The notes: a model not told the origin generated them from the letters alone. A stretch of DNA of 38,207 bases from an uncultured Oscillospiraceae bacterium (GCA_947632155.1 CANROF010000025.1:1-38207), one strand, 5' to 3'; counted from the first letter of the stretch, positions 21,373 through 29,164 are shown. A program made the numbers and translations.

Positions 21373-22065
21373 ATGATCTATTCCGCTGAAGTTGAAAAAA
21401 TGTGTCCCGTCGCCAAGGGCGCGTATCACGGCCCGGCCCCCATACCCGAGGAGGGCAAGTGGGTCCAGGCCAAGGAGATAAAGGACATCTCCGGTTTCAC
21501 CCACGGCATTGGCTGGTGCGCCCCCCAGCAGGGCGCCTGCAAGCTCACCCTGAACATCAAGGACGGCATTATCGAGGAGGCCCTGGTGGAAACCATCGGC
21601 TGCACCGGCATGACCCACTCCGCCGCCATGGCCGGCGAGATCCTCATCGGCAAGACCATCCTTGAGGCCCTGAACACCGACCTTGTGTGCGACGCCATCA
21701 ACACCGCCATGCGGGAGCTGTTTTTGCAGATCGTCTACGGCCGCAGCCAGTCCGCTTTCTCCGAGGGGGGCCTTGTCATCGGCGCGTCCCTGGAGGACCT
21801 GGGCAAGGGCCTGCGCGGACAGGTGGGCACCATCTTCGCCACCAAGGCCAAGGGTCCCCGGTATCTGGAGCTCACCGAGGGCTACATCACCCGCCTGGCC
21901 CTGGACGAGGAAAACCAGATCATCGGCTATGAGTTCGTACATATCGGCAAGATGATGGAGGCTATCAAGAAGGGCACCGACGCCAACGAGGCCATGAAGG
22001 CCGCCACCGGCACCTACGGACGCTTCAAGGACGCCGCCAAGTACATCGACCCGCGCCACGAATAA
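21373..22065 (+). CDS. Iron-sulfur cluster assembly scaffold protein, NifU-N-like
   Basis: 230 aa. The NifU/IscU-like fold is suggested by GIGWCAPQQGACKLTLNIKDG, with Cys near residues 49 and 56, and by ETIGCTGMTHSAA with the conserved scaffold Cys followed by hydrophobic helices. The C-terminal region (residues 130-230) is longer than in classical IscU. Family members in Clostridia are annotated as Fe-S scaffold proteins and commonly sit next to a GGGtGRT gene, as here (16-bp gap). Its precise partner and client proteins are unknown. Codon bias is very strong, which with the consensus promoter implies high expression. Confidence 0.82.
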   Translation: MIYSAEVEKMCPVAKGAYHGPAPIPEEGKWVQAKEIKDISGFTHGIGWCAPQQGACKLTLNIKDGIIEEALVETIGCTGMTHSAAMAGEILIGKTILEALNTDLVCDAINTAMRELFLQIVYGRSQSAFSEGGLVIGASLEDLGKGLRGQVGTIFATKAKGPRYLELTEGYITRLALDEENQIIGYEFVHIGKMMEAIKKGTDANEAMKAATGTYGRFKDAAKYIDPRHE

Positions 22066-22081
22066 GAAGGAGGATGGAACA

Positions 22082-23083
22082 ATGGCACTTTTTGAAAGCT
22101 ATGAGAGAAGAATAGACAATGTCAACGCCGTCCTCAACGAGAACGGTATCGCCTCCCTGGAGGAGGCCAAGAAGATCTGCGACGACGCCGGCGTGGACGC
22201 CTACAACATCGTCCGCGGCATCCAGCCCATCTGCTTTGAGAACGCCTGCTGGGCCTACACCGTGGGCGCGGCCATCGCCTTAAAGCGCGGCGTCAAGTCC
22301 GCCGCCGAGGCCGCCGAGGTCATCGGCATCGGCCTGCAGAGCTTCTGCATCAAGGGCTCCGTGGCCGACGACCGCAAGGTGGGCCTGGGCCACGGGAACC
22401 TGGGCGCCATGCTCCTCAGGGACGACACCAAGTGCTTCGCGTTCCTGGCGGGCCACGAGTCCTTCGCCGCCGCTGAGGGCGCCATCGGCATTGCCCGCAA
22501 CGCCAACAAGGCCCGCAAGACCCCCCTGCGCGTCATCCTCAACGGCCTTGGCAAGGACGCCGCCCAGATCATCAGCCGCATCAACGGCTTCACCTATGTC
22601 CAGACCCAGTTTGACTACTACACCGGCGAGCTGAAGATCGTCCGGGAGATCCCCTACTCCAACGGCGAGCGTGCGGCTGTCCGCTGCTACGGCGCCGATG
22701 ACGTCCGCGAGGGCGTTGCCATCATGCACCACGAGGGCGTGGATGTCTCCATCACCGGCAACTCCACCAACCCCACCCGCTTCCAGCACCCCGTGGCCGG
22801 CACCTACAAAAAAGAGTGCATCGAGCAGGGCAAGCGCTACTTCTCCGTGGCCTCCGGCGGCGGCACCGGCCGCACGCTGCACCCGGACAACATGGCCGCC
22901 GGCCCCGCCAGCTACGGCATGACCGACACCATGGGCCGTATGCACTCCGATGCCCAGTTCGCCGGCTCCAGCTCCGTCCCCGCCCACGTTGAAATGATGG
23001 GCTTCTTGGGCATGGGAAATAATCCCATGGTCGGCGCCACCGTCGCCGTCGCCGTGGCCGTGGACCAGGCGATTAATAAGTAA
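22082..23083 (+). CDS. GGGtGRT protein
   Basis: 333 aa. The eponymous GGGTGRT is at residues 259-265, following SVAS. Other conserved stretches are QPICFENACWAYTVGAA, VGLGHGNLGAMLL, AGHESFAAAEGAIG and MGRMHSDAQFAGSSSVPAH. The protein has several Cys (51, 56, 89, 118, 202, 246). This is a conserved family of unknown biochemical function. Its constant pairing with the NifU-like scaffold suggests an Fe-S-dependent or Fe-S-handling role, which is inference. AAGGAGG precedes the ATG. Strong codon bias as for its neighbour; terminator at 23138-23179. Confidence 0.9.
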   Translation: MALFESYERRIDNVNAVLNENGIASLEEAKKICDDAGVDAYNIVRGIQPICFENACWAYTVGAAIALKRGVKSAAEAAEVIGIGLQSFCIKGSVADDRKVGLGHGNLGAMLLRDDTKCFAFLAGHESFAAAEGAIGIARNANKARKTPLRVILNGLGKDAAQIISRINGFTYVQTQFDYYTGELKIVREIPYSNGERAAVRCYGADDVREGVAIMHHEGVDVSITGNSTNPTRFQHPVAGTYKKECIEQGKRYFSVASGGGTGRTLHPDNMAAGPASYGMTDTMGRMHSDAQFAGSSSVPAHVEMMGFLGMGNNPMVGATVAVAVAVDQAINK

Positions 23084-23137
23084 CTTTTCATTAAGAAATA
23101 CCGCGAATTTAACTCAATAGCGGCTATAATCCAGCAC

Positions 23138-23179
23138 AAAAGCCGGGCTTTGTCACGTTGTGACACAGCTCGGCTTTTT
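23138..23179 (+). terminator. Terminator of the GGGtGRT operon
   Basis: An extended stem AAAAGCCG..TGTCAC / GTGACA..CGGCTTTT with a short loop is followed by TTGGTATTATTT. It marks the end of chromosomal DNA before the integrative element. Confidence 0.85.
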
Positions 23180-23259
23180 GGTATTATTTGTGTGATTTCC
23201 GTGTTAAAATGTTGAAAGTTGAACGATTCTTGAACGTAATTTTGAAAAACTTTTCGGAC

Positions 23260-24603
23260 TTATTCCTCAGAACCGTTTTTGATATCCGTTTTGTACATAT
23301 CGTTCAGTGCGGAGATACCTTTGTTGCGAGAATTCTCGGTTAAATGATTCAAATATATACTTTGCGTAACTTGCGGTTTTTTGTGTCCAAGTCTGCGTTG
23401 TATGTAAATGAGCGGGGCGCCGCTTTCCTCCAACATGGTGGCATGGGTGTGACGCAGAGAATGGAAGTCGTAGCCTTCAATACCAATCTTCTCGTGGATG
23501 ACCTTGTTGACGTACTGCATGTTACGGAAATTGTTATACAATCCGTTGTCCCTGACAAATATGAAATGAACTGGGTTCGCGGTTTTCCGGACAGTAATAG
23601 GAGAGTCGTGTTGGGGGTTTCTGGGGGGCTTGCCGCCTTTTCCGTAATACATAGGAAAAGTGGAATAGTACTCGAAAAATTTATCCCCATAATACTTTTT
23701 GGCTTTCAGGTAATGGTCACGCGTGCGCTGTAAGAGGGCAACGAGATCATCATCCAGGTCGATAGTCCGATAGGAGTTGTACTTGGGGGCGGAGAAGTAC
23801 CAATACCCCTTCCCCGCCTCAGACGTTCCGTTCTTTTTCTTTTTGTCCGCCTCGGAACGGGTCTCGTCCTTGTGCCACTGGATTTGGCGGTTTACACTTA
23901 GGGTCTTATTCTTGAGGTCTATATCCTCCCAGGTCAACGCGAAAGCCTCGGCGATACGAAGGCCGCAGCGATAGCCGAGTTGTATTGGAAGGTGGTAATC
24001 ATCGCCCTCAGGAAAACGCTCAAATATAGCCCGCATATTATCTTCGGTAAGGAAGATGTGTTCCTTGCTGCGAGTCTCAATTGTAGGAGGCTTCCCGTTT
24101 TGGCCGATGGACGGTATCCCATTGGCGGGAGAAGAAAGAACGATCTGGTTATCGACCGCGTATTTGAAACACTTGGTCAGAATGCCCTTTACGGAAGAAA
24201 TAGTGTTGGGACTGTAGCCCTGATCAAACAGATAGTACAGGAAGTCCTGAATATCCTTTTTGGTCAGCTTGGCTGCATTTTTGTTGCCCAGAAGGGGCAT
24301 AAGGTAAAGGCGGATCTTCTTCTTATACCCGGCAACTGTTGTCTCCTTGCATCTCTTTGCAACATCCGCATCGATCCATTCATAAAGCAGGTCCCCCATG
24401 GATATGTCTGAGGGGGCCGCCAAAACCCCGCGGGTCTCGTAGGCCGCGTAAGCCTGCTGCCCCGCCTTTCGAGCCTCTCGTCTGGTTCTGAAGCCGCTCT
24501 TGGTCACCGATTTGCGGTGACCGTCAACGCCCATGACCTCAAACCGATACTGATATACCACCTCATTCTTGTTCTTTTTCTCATAAACCAATAGCTGTCC
24601 CAT
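23260..24603 (-). CDS. Tyrosine integrase of an integrative element (Tn916/phage type)
   Basis: 447 aa. Three-part layout: an N-terminal AP2-like arm-binding region (YQYRFEVMGVDGHRKSVTKS, followed by FRTRREARKA), a SAM-like core-binding domain (about 65-155), and the catalytic domain with R216 (YRCGLRIAEA), H381-x-x-R384 (FHSLRHTH), H407 (LGHKK) and Y417 (QSIYLNH). The start at ATG 24603 is chosen because AAGGAGA lies 8 nt upstream; a TTG 10 codons earlier is possible. The promoter is at 24776-24804. It sits at the edge of the element, next to the conserved GGGtGRT terminator, as integrases usually do. No excisionase was identified. Confidence 0.93.
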   Translation of the reverse strand: MGQLLVYEKKNKNEVVYQYRFEVMGVDGHRKSVTKSGFRTRREARKAGQQAYAAYETRGVLAAPSDISMGDLLYEWIDADVAKRCKETTVAGYKKKIRLYLMPLLGNKNAAKLTKKDIQDFLYYLFDQGYSPNTISSVKGILTKCFKYAVDNQIVLSSPANGIPSIGQNGKPPTIETRSKEHIFLTEDNMRAIFERFPEGDDYHLPIQLGYRCGLRIAEAFALTWEDIDLKNKTLSVNRQIQWHKDETRSEADKKKKNGTSEAGKGYWYFSAPKYNSYRTIDLDDDLVALLQRTRDHYLKAKKYYGDKFFEYYSTFPMYYGKGGKPPRNPQHDSPITVRKTANPVHFIFVRDNGLYNNFRNMQYVNKVIHEKIGIEGYDFHSLRHTHATMLEESGAPLIYIQRRLGHKKPQVTQSIYLNHLTENSRNKGISALNDMYKTDIKNGSEE

Positions 24604-24624
24604 GTTTTTCGTCTCCTTTGCGTG

Positions 24625-24760
24625 TTTAGCCAAAAATGTCGAACCTTACTCGTTGCGTGTAACGCACGAATTTGCAAGTTCTATGAGGTACATACGCAAA
24701 GAAGCTTGCAATTATTTCGCGATCCAAGGTCAAATCGAGACGACGAGAGCCAAATTGACC
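24625..24760. promoter_or_regulatory. Integrase leader with inverted repeats
   Basis: Between promoter and gene lie GGTCAA..TTGACC (24728-24760), TTGCAAG..CTTGCAA (24672-24711), TGCGT-GTA-ACGCA (about 24655-24667), and at 24625-24639 the word TTTAGCCAAAAATGT, which nearly matches the operator half-site of the island promoter boxes (TTTAACCAAAAATGT). These are candidate repressor or integrase arm sites. Confidence 0.5.
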
Positions 24761-24775
24761 TATTTCAGTGGAAAC

Positions 24776-24804
24776 ATTATATATAATCTCCACAAGTTTT
24801 GCAA
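24776..24804 (-). promoter_or_regulatory. Promoter of the integrase gene
   Basis: Minus strand: TTGCAA (24804-24799), a 17-nt spacer, TATAAT (24781-24776). The leader to the ATG at 24603 is about 165 nt long. Confidence 0.75.
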
Positions 24805-24879
24805 TACTTAATGTCGGACAAATAGGATTAAATTTCAGGAGAGAAAAACCGTATCATCCATAGTTGAACAAAATTATAA

Positions 24880-24901
24880 CGGGGAGGTTTTCACCTCCCC
24901 G
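24880..24901 (-). terminator. Terminator of the last island operon
   Basis: The perfect 9-bp arms CGGGGAGGT/ACCTCCCCG with a 4-nt loop lie 10 bp past the stop of the gene at 24911-25498. The minus-strand tail is A/T-rich. Confidence 0.8.
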
Positions 24902-24910
24902 CTAAACTTT

Positions 24911-25498
24911 TCAGGGCCACAATCCGTAGCCCACTGTTCCTATGTGCCGGCCCTTCTTGTCAACCCCGCCAAAGTGGATATCCTCCATATTGTCCTCAGA
25001 GACTTCAAGTGTCTGGATCGTGGGGTCCGCCTTCTTCAGAAGGAAAATCCACAGGTCCACAACATCATCCGCCTCCACAAACATTTTCCCATCAAAAAGA
25101 GGATGGGCGAACGATTGCTTCCACCCAAGGTCCTGGAGAATTTGGAGTTCGAAAAATGTGAGGTAGTCTTTCTCCTCAAACATCTCCTCAATATTCACTC
25201 CGCAGACTTCCTTGATGCGGAAGTGCGCCTCTCTCACCTGCTCAAGCGGAACACTGGAGATGACGCTGTACGGAACATCAATTCCATGCCCGTCCATGCT
25301 CCAGTCGCCCAGCGTAAGATTGAAGCGGTACGTATGCTGTCCGGCTTCCACGGCAACTTTATCAGCATGCGGCTCAATTTCATCATCATGAAGAAGTTGA
25401 CCGCACTCCGGACAGTACTCCGGATACTGATCGCTGTCGCAGAACTCAAGCCAGTGGTGTCCACATTTGGGACAAATATACAGCCGAGCCTCGCCCAT
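24911..25498 (-). CDS. Hypothetical protein with N-terminal zinc ribbon
   Basis: 195 aa, not recognised beyond a four-Cys zinc ribbon at residues 9-33 (CPKCG at C9/C12, CPECG at C29/C32). The rest is acidic (pattern DGKMFVEADDVVDLWIFLLKK). The ATG at 25498 has no well-spaced ribosome binding site; GAGGTG lies about 30 nt upstream, where an in-frame ATA would be the only nearer start, so the true start could be nine codons earlier. It is the last gene of a minus-strand series, followed by the terminator at 24880-24901. Zinc-ribbon proteins of this sort often bind nucleic acids, but no function is claimed. Confidence 0.7.
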   Translation of the reverse strand: MGEARLYICPKCGHHWLEFCDSDQYPEYCPECGQLLHDDEIEPHADKVAVEAGQHTYRFNLTLGDWSMDGHGIDVPYSVISSVPLEQVREAHFRIKEVCGVNIEEMFEEKDYLTFFELQILQDLGWKQSFAHPLFDGKMFVEADDVVDLWIFLLKKADPTIQTLEVSEDNMEDIHFGGVDKKGRHIGTVGYGLWP

Positions 25499-25536
25499 GG
25501 GCGTCTCAAACGTTTTCTCCGTTATATTTTCACCTC

Positions 25537-25806
25537 TTAATGAGATATGTCTTCGGTATACCCGGAGACCGTCTTGCGCTTTTCCAGCCAGAGACCGTCC
25601 GCGATACTGCTCGCGATCTCCTCAGCCGTTTCCCGACTATCTGTCATATAGACCGTCGTCCAGCGGTCTGCCCTGCCGTTCAGAAGCTGAACGCGGTATT
25701 CCTCGATATCCGAGTACTTGAACACGCGCACGGCAGTCGCGAGGAACTCCGGGACCGGCTGATGAGGGCGGTCGCCGTTTAAGGCTCTGGTCGTGCTGAC
25801 CGTCAT
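25537..25806 (-). CDS. Hypothetical protein (island)
   Basis: 89 aa, not recognised. Mixed alpha/beta pattern with YSDIEEYRVQLLNGRADRW and a helix DSRETAEEIASSIADGL. GAGGTGG precedes the ATG, whose first bases overlap the stop of the 55-aa gene upstream (ATGA). The overlap and ribosome binding site make it a confident gene without a known role. Confidence 0.7.
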   Translation of the reverse strand: MTVSTTRALNGDRPHQPVPEFLATAVRVFKYSDIEEYRVQLLNGRADRWTTVYMTDSRETAEEIASSIADGLWLEKRKTVSGYTEDISH

Positions 25807-25970
25807 GAGTCCACCTCTATTTCTCTCGCGCCTTCCGCCGAATGCTCCCAGATAGAGACGGAATATCCGACCCGTCTGAAGCTTTGGGCGAACTGGCGAG
25901 CGGAGGCGAGGTCAGAGAACCAAGCGGTCATAGGATCTCCGCGTTTTCCGTAAAGAACACAATAACGCAT
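25803..25970 (-). CDS. Small hypothetical protein, 55 aa (island)
   Basis: Starts MRYCVLYGKRGDPMTAWFSD at 25970 with GGAGG 7 nt upstream, and ends in VDS* with a 4-bp overlap to the next gene. The pattern (a short strand, then an amphipathic helix ASARQFAQSFRRVGYSVSIWE) resembles the small domains that recur among neighbours here. Not recognised. Confidence 0.65.
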   Translation of the reverse strand: MRYCVLYGKRGDPMTAWFSDLASARQFAQSFRRVGYSVSIWEHSAEGAREIEVDS

Positions 25971-26076
25971 ATTTGTACCTCCAATATTTATGTGATTCAG
26001 GCGACCGACTCAACTGGGACCCCGCCGTCAATGACAGCAGAGGCCCCGATATTGAATAGCTCGCCAATTACTGTAT

Positions 26077-26364
26077 TTACTCGACCTCATGCTCGGTAAT
26101 TTCCCAAGCGCAATACATATCTGGTGTATCGCTTGGCGAGTAGAACTCGTCGTACCGAATGGAGTCGGCATCCTCATGACACTCGGCTTGATTGTCAGTG
26201 AAGAGCTTATTCTTGATGCTCAACGCATTCGCACGCATCTTCTCACGCGCTTTCTCAATGTCCGAATAGACCCCAAGTATTTTAGAGCCTTCCGTTCCAT
26301 TGAAGCAGCGATATGACAACCTCAATACATAGACAGTCAGGGATTGAGTTTGATCAGTCTTCAT
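26077..26364 (-). CDS. Hypothetical protein (island)
   Basis: 95 aa starting MKTDQTQSLTVYVL; AGGAG lies 10 nt upstream, and an in-frame GTG six codons earlier is a weaker alternative. The pattern VYVLRLSYRCFNGTEGSKI then a helix DIEKAREKMRANALSIKNK looks like a small alpha/beta protein. The C-terminus is acidic (WEITEHEVE). Not recognised. About 105 bp without a clear gene separate it from the next one. Confidence 0.65.
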   Translation of the reverse strand: MKTDQTQSLTVYVLRLSYRCFNGTEGSKILGVYSDIEKAREKMRANALSIKNKLFTDNQAECHEDADSIRYDEFYSPSDTPDMYCAWEITEHEVE

Positions 26365-26389
26365 ATTTTTATCACTCCTCACTCGCCTC

Positions 26390-26644
26390 TCAATTGAGGT
26401 CTACATAGGCATACCCCGTGTACTTATCCCGCGTTCCCCACTCGTCATCAACGGCAGGGTCGAAGTATCCAGTCACGGGGTCGAAGCCGACGGCCTCAAG
26501 CACGTCCGCAAGGACATTGGCCTCGTCCAACGAGGGACAGAGGATGAGGTCCTGATCGCTCCAGTAGTCGGGTCGCTTTCCGGTGGGATAGTGCGGGAGG
26601 AGACTGGTGAGTAAGCTCCAGAGGTCTCTTGTTTTCGTTTCCAT
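26390..26644 (-). CDS. Hypothetical protein (island)
   Basis: 84 aa starting METKTRDLW. AAGGAG lies 11-12 nt upstream; in-frame upstream codons run through the leader hairpin and are rejected. Contains LCPSLDEANVLADVLEAVGFDPVTGYFDP, that is, a helix followed by a Gly-Tyr-rich strand. Resembles small antirestriction- or YubA-type accessory proteins only in size and acidity; not recognised. Confidence 0.6.
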   Translation of the reverse strand: METKTRDLWSLLTSLLPHYPTGKRPDYWSDQDLILCPSLDEANVLADVLEAVGFDPVTGYFDPAVDDEWGTRDKYTGYAYVDLN

Positions 26645-26678
26645 TGATGTTTTTCTCCTTTTTCGTTTTATTTCGATG

Positions 26679-26701
26679 ACCCACCCCATAAGGGGGTGGG
26701 T
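26679..26701 (-). other. Intercistronic hairpin
   Basis: ACCCACCCC-ATAA-GGGGGTGGGT lies between two co-directional genes. No T run follows on the minus strand, so it is more likely a processing or stabilising hairpin than a full terminator. Confidence 0.5.
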
Positions 26702-26731
26702 GTTTAGGTGCGGAACCCATTTAAGTTTCGA

Positions 26732-27046
26732 TTACTCCTCAAGCGCGAATTCGTCGACCAACTGCTCGTCCAAATCGACTTCAATATCGGACAAAACAGC
26801 ATCAAGCTTTCTGAAACCGTACCGTTCGCAAAATTCTTGAGGGACGAACATGTCGAAATCCGCCCAGTTGAAACAGGAGCGGTTGCACTCAAAGGTGTTT
26901 CTGCCCTGTTCGGTTTTGCAATAATCGGTAGCGGCCTTGCGAACCGCGTTTGCCAGGTTGAAATCCTCGCTCGGGACATCGAAACGAAGAGTCAACGTGC
27001 GGATATCGAATCCATCACGTTCTACTGCTACCACTGTACGAAGCAT
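26732..27046 (-). CDS. Hypothetical protein (island)
   Basis: 104 aa starting MLRTVVAVERDGFDIRTLTL, with AAAGGAG 9-10 nt upstream. Strand-rich N-terminus, helix NLANAVRKAATDYC, then a Cys pair (C54 and C65-69 region, FECNRSCFNWADFDMFVP) and an acidic C-terminus. Not recognised. Co-directional with neighbours. Confidence 0.65.
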   Translation of the reverse strand: MLRTVVAVERDGFDIRTLTLRFDVPSEDFNLANAVRKAATDYCKTEQGRNTFECNRSCFNWADFDMFVPQEFCERYGFRKLDAVLSDIEVDLDEQLVDEFALEE

Positions 27047-27069
27047 ATTGTTTTCTCCTTTTCTGTTTT

Positions 27070-27672
27070 TTAACTGCAACGGGCCTCAGCTTTCGCCTCA
27101 GCTATCATTTCACGCATACTCTCGACCGGGCAGTCGATGCAGTAGCGCATGAAGTCCTTGTACTCGACGAACAGCTCTCGCTCAGTCGTCTTCACCCGCC
27201 CATGCTCGCATCTCACGCACAAAGCCATGAGTTCTTCTTCGGTGACGGGCTTGCGCTCGAACCAAGGGACGGTTGCCTCTTCGTCAGAGACGTTGTACCG
27301 CTCCAGAGGACATGCTGTCCCTTTCCCAAAGAGAGGGATGCGAGGGGTGTGCGGGTGAGCGCAGGAGTAACCGTTAGCGCAGCCGTTCCCACAAATCTTT
27401 CGAGCGCCGCTCAGAGCGCACGCGTGGGCGCCGCCTGGGAAGAAGGCGGGGAAGTCTTCATCCCTAAGCTTTAGCTTGCTGCGCCGCACATAGGTCGTCA
27501 CGTTCGCATCCCCGTCGATGGAGAATAGCGTGACAAGGACCTTTCTGGCGTGAGGCTCAGGCGTCTCCTCGACTCTCGCGTCTGTGTCCACACGGACATT
27601 GTAGTCATGGATCCACAGCTCGGCAGAGTCGCCGCTGACGTGGACGATCTGATCCTTGAAAAGAGATAGCAT
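27070..27672 (-). CDS. Cys/His-rich hypothetical protein (island)
   Basis: 200 aa. The start MLSLFKDQIVHVSGDSAELW at 27672 has GAGGAGG just upstream and shares one base with the stop of the preceding gene (TAATG). A longer open frame upstream overlaps that gene and is rejected. The middle and C-terminal parts carry many Cys and His: CALSGARKICGNGCANGYSC, CVRCEHGR, then YCIDCP. This suggests one or two zinc sites. Not recognised. Confidence 0.7.
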   Translation of the reverse strand: MLSLFKDQIVHVSGDSAELWIHDYNVRVDTDARVEETPEPHARKVLVTLFSIDGDANVTTYVRRSKLKLRDEDFPAFFPGGAHACALSGARKICGNGCANGYSCAHPHTPRIPLFGKGTACPLERYNVSDEEATVPWFERKPVTEEELMALCVRCEHGRVKTTERELFVEYKDFMRYCIDCPVESMREMIAEAKAEARCS

Positions 27673-28142
27673 TACTGCACCTCCTCCTCGGATATGTCCT
27701 CGTCCGTCAGCCCGCCGATCGTGCAGCCGTCGTCCAGAGAGAGGACGATGGGAAGGTCTTTGGGATACCGACGGAGCTCGGAGATGAGGTCGCCAACGGT
27801 CATGGTCTCGGAGATATGCGAGAACCGATACCCCTGCCGACGCATCGTGAGCTTGAGACACGGATGAAGCGCGTTCTCCTTGGCGAAGAAGATGAACCGG
27901 CCATCCTGGTCGTAGTTGTCCGGGTCAGCGGAGGGAATGTCCCAGCCGAACATGGAACCGGACATCATGGCCTCGGCCTGCGCCTTGGTCACGCCAATGA
28001 CGGCGTTCAGGTCATCCGCCTGTGCATTGCCAGGGGTGGCGTTGGAGGAGTAATAACCCATCTCTCCGCGCTTGATGATGACGACTTCTCCGGTGGACGG
28101 AAGAGTACCGTAGCAGTACTCGGGCAGTTTTGCAGTGTTCAT
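27672..28142 (-). CDS. Hypothetical protein (island)
   Basis: 156 aa. AAAGGAG precedes the ATG. Contains a Tyr-rich N-terminus, a helix VTKAQAEAMMSGSMFGW, and a C-terminal segment TMTVGDLISELRRYPKDLPIVLSLD that resembles a widespread phage and mobile-element motif (TVGELIELL..LPxD.PV). Function unknown. Coupled to the downstream Cys-rich gene through TAATG. Confidence 0.7.
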   Translation of the reverse strand: MNTAKLPEYCYGTLPSTGEVVIIKRGEMGYYSSNATPGNAQADDLNAVIGVTKAQAEAMMSGSMFGWDIPSADPDNYDQDGRFIFFAKENALHPCLKLTMRRQGYRFSHISETMTVGDLISELRRYPKDLPIVLSLDDGCTIGGLTDEDISEEEVQ

Positions 28143-28178
28143 GTTTTTGAACTCCTTTCAATGTTTTGATTTAGTAAG

Positions 28179-28198
28179 CCGCTCCCATAAGGGAGCGG
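28179..28198 (-). other. Intercistronic hairpin
   Basis: CCGCTCCC-ATAA-GGGAGCGG. It has the same loop and placement as the hairpin at 26679-26701, 13 bp past the stop of the upstream-transcribed gene at 28213-28419. Confidence 0.5.
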
Positions 28199-28212
28199 GC
28201 CTACGTTGTTTT

Positions 28213-28419
28213 TCAACGATGATAGACGATAAATTTACCGTCGCTCATCATGACCTCTATCGACTGGGGATAACCCGAAGCGTCGATAGTTCTGGGTTGG
28301 TTCTTGGTGCGAACTACGGCCGCCACCGTCTTGTGGTTTTCCTCACAAAGCTTCGCGTCCTTCGCGTTGTTATAGATGGTGTGGCATACTTCGCACTGGA
28401 ACTGAGAAAGTCTCTTCAT
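28213..28419 (-). CDS. Small zinc-finger-like protein, tandem paralogue 1
   Basis: 68 aa. C9-x2-C12-x12-C25-x3-H29 (QCEVCHT..KLCEENH) suggests a CCCH zinc site. The C-terminal half VRTKNQPRTIDASGYPQSIE is almost unchanged from the paralogue at 28452-28658 (about 75-80% identity over the full length, by eye). AAGGAG precedes the ATG. Function unknown. Confidence 0.75.
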   Translation of the reverse strand: MKRLSQFQCEVCHTIYNNAKDAKLCEENHKTVAAVVRTKNQPRTIDASGYPQSIEVMMSDGKFIVYHR

Positions 28420-28451
28420 TGTGCGGACTCCTTATACAGCACGGCATCGCT

Positions 28452-28658
28452 TCAGCGATGGTACACGACGAATTTGCCGTCGCTCATCTGGACCTCGATA
28501 GACTGGGGATACCCCGAAGCGTCGATAGTCCTGGGATGGTCCTTGGTGCGAATGACAGCCACAATAGACTTGTGGTTTTCCTCACAGAGCTTGGCATCCT
28601 TCTCGTTGTTGAAAACGGTGTGACAAACTTCGCACTGGAACTGAGTGAGTTTCTTCAT
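28452..28658 (-). CDS. Small zinc-finger-like protein, tandem paralogue 2
   Basis: 68 aa, same length and C9/C12/C25/H29 spacing as 28213-28419, with conservative substitutions (HTVFNNEKDAKLCEENHK). Its ATG overlaps the stop of the 164-aa gene upstream (ATGA). AAAGGAG precedes it. Both copies have intact ribosome binding sites and no frameshift, so both are probably expressed. Confidence 0.75.
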   Translation of the reverse strand: MKKLTQFQCEVCHTVFNNEKDAKLCEENHKSIVAVIRTKDHPRTIDASGYPQSIEVQMSDGKFVVYHR

Positions 28659-29149
28659 TGTTTAGTCTCCTTTATGATTGGTTCAAAAATTGGTATTGCC
28701 TTAAATCCACTTTCGAGGATAAAGACTTTTGTTTCAGATGGGAAAAACCCGTATGAACACCAGTCACATTTCCCGTCCTTTTCTATTCGATGTTTGCATT
28801 CTTGCGGATGATAAGATATATCTCCGCATGTTGGGCACCTAAACCCTTCAAAATGCTCCCGCGAATAATCGTAAAAATCCGCAAATGTTTTGAAGATACC
28901 GATTACTCCCTTGCCATCAAGAGGAGGGAAATTTGATTGTTGATAGTAGTTGGGCCATGAGTATGTCCGTTTTGCCTCCATCTCCACCGCAACCTCATCT
29001 GGAGTCAGGTGAAAGAAATCCGCATAACTATTGACCATGCTCTCGATCCACTCAATCTCTTCATCAAATCTGTGTGTGCCATCACGGTTCTCTGTGTTCC
29101 AATTCTTGTCATTGCGAAATTTGTTAAGCATATCACGCAATTCATTCAT
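28655..29149 (-). CDS. Hypothetical protein with Cys cluster (island)
   Basis: 164 aa. Helical N-terminus (NELRDMLNKFRNDKNW), then a zinc-ribbon-like C-terminal half CPTCGDISYHPQECKHR followed by CDWC (about residues 105-135). GGAGGGG precedes the ATG. Not recognised. Translationally coupled to the paralogue pair downstream. Confidence 0.7.
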   Translation of the reverse strand: MNELRDMLNKFRNDKNWNTENRDGTHRFDEEIEWIESMVNSYADFFHLTPDEVAVEMEAKRTYSWPNYYQQSNFPPLDGKGVIGIFKTFADFYDYSREHFEGFRCPTCGDISYHPQECKHRIEKDGKCDWCSYGFFPSETKVFILESGFKAIPIFEPIIKETKQ

Positions 29150-29164
29150 GGTTGTCCCCTCCGA

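Noticed and set aside
24602-24811. 69-codon plus-strand frame upstream of the integrase as an excisionase
   Set aside because: It is antisense to the integrase leader and promoter, has no ribosome binding site and no winged-helix or MerR-like pattern.
25971-26076. Small gene between 25970 and 26077 (frame containing VIGELFNIGASAVIDGG)
   Set aside because: The frame looks protein-like on the minus strand but has no ATG, GTG or TTG start and no ribosome binding site; perhaps a remnant.
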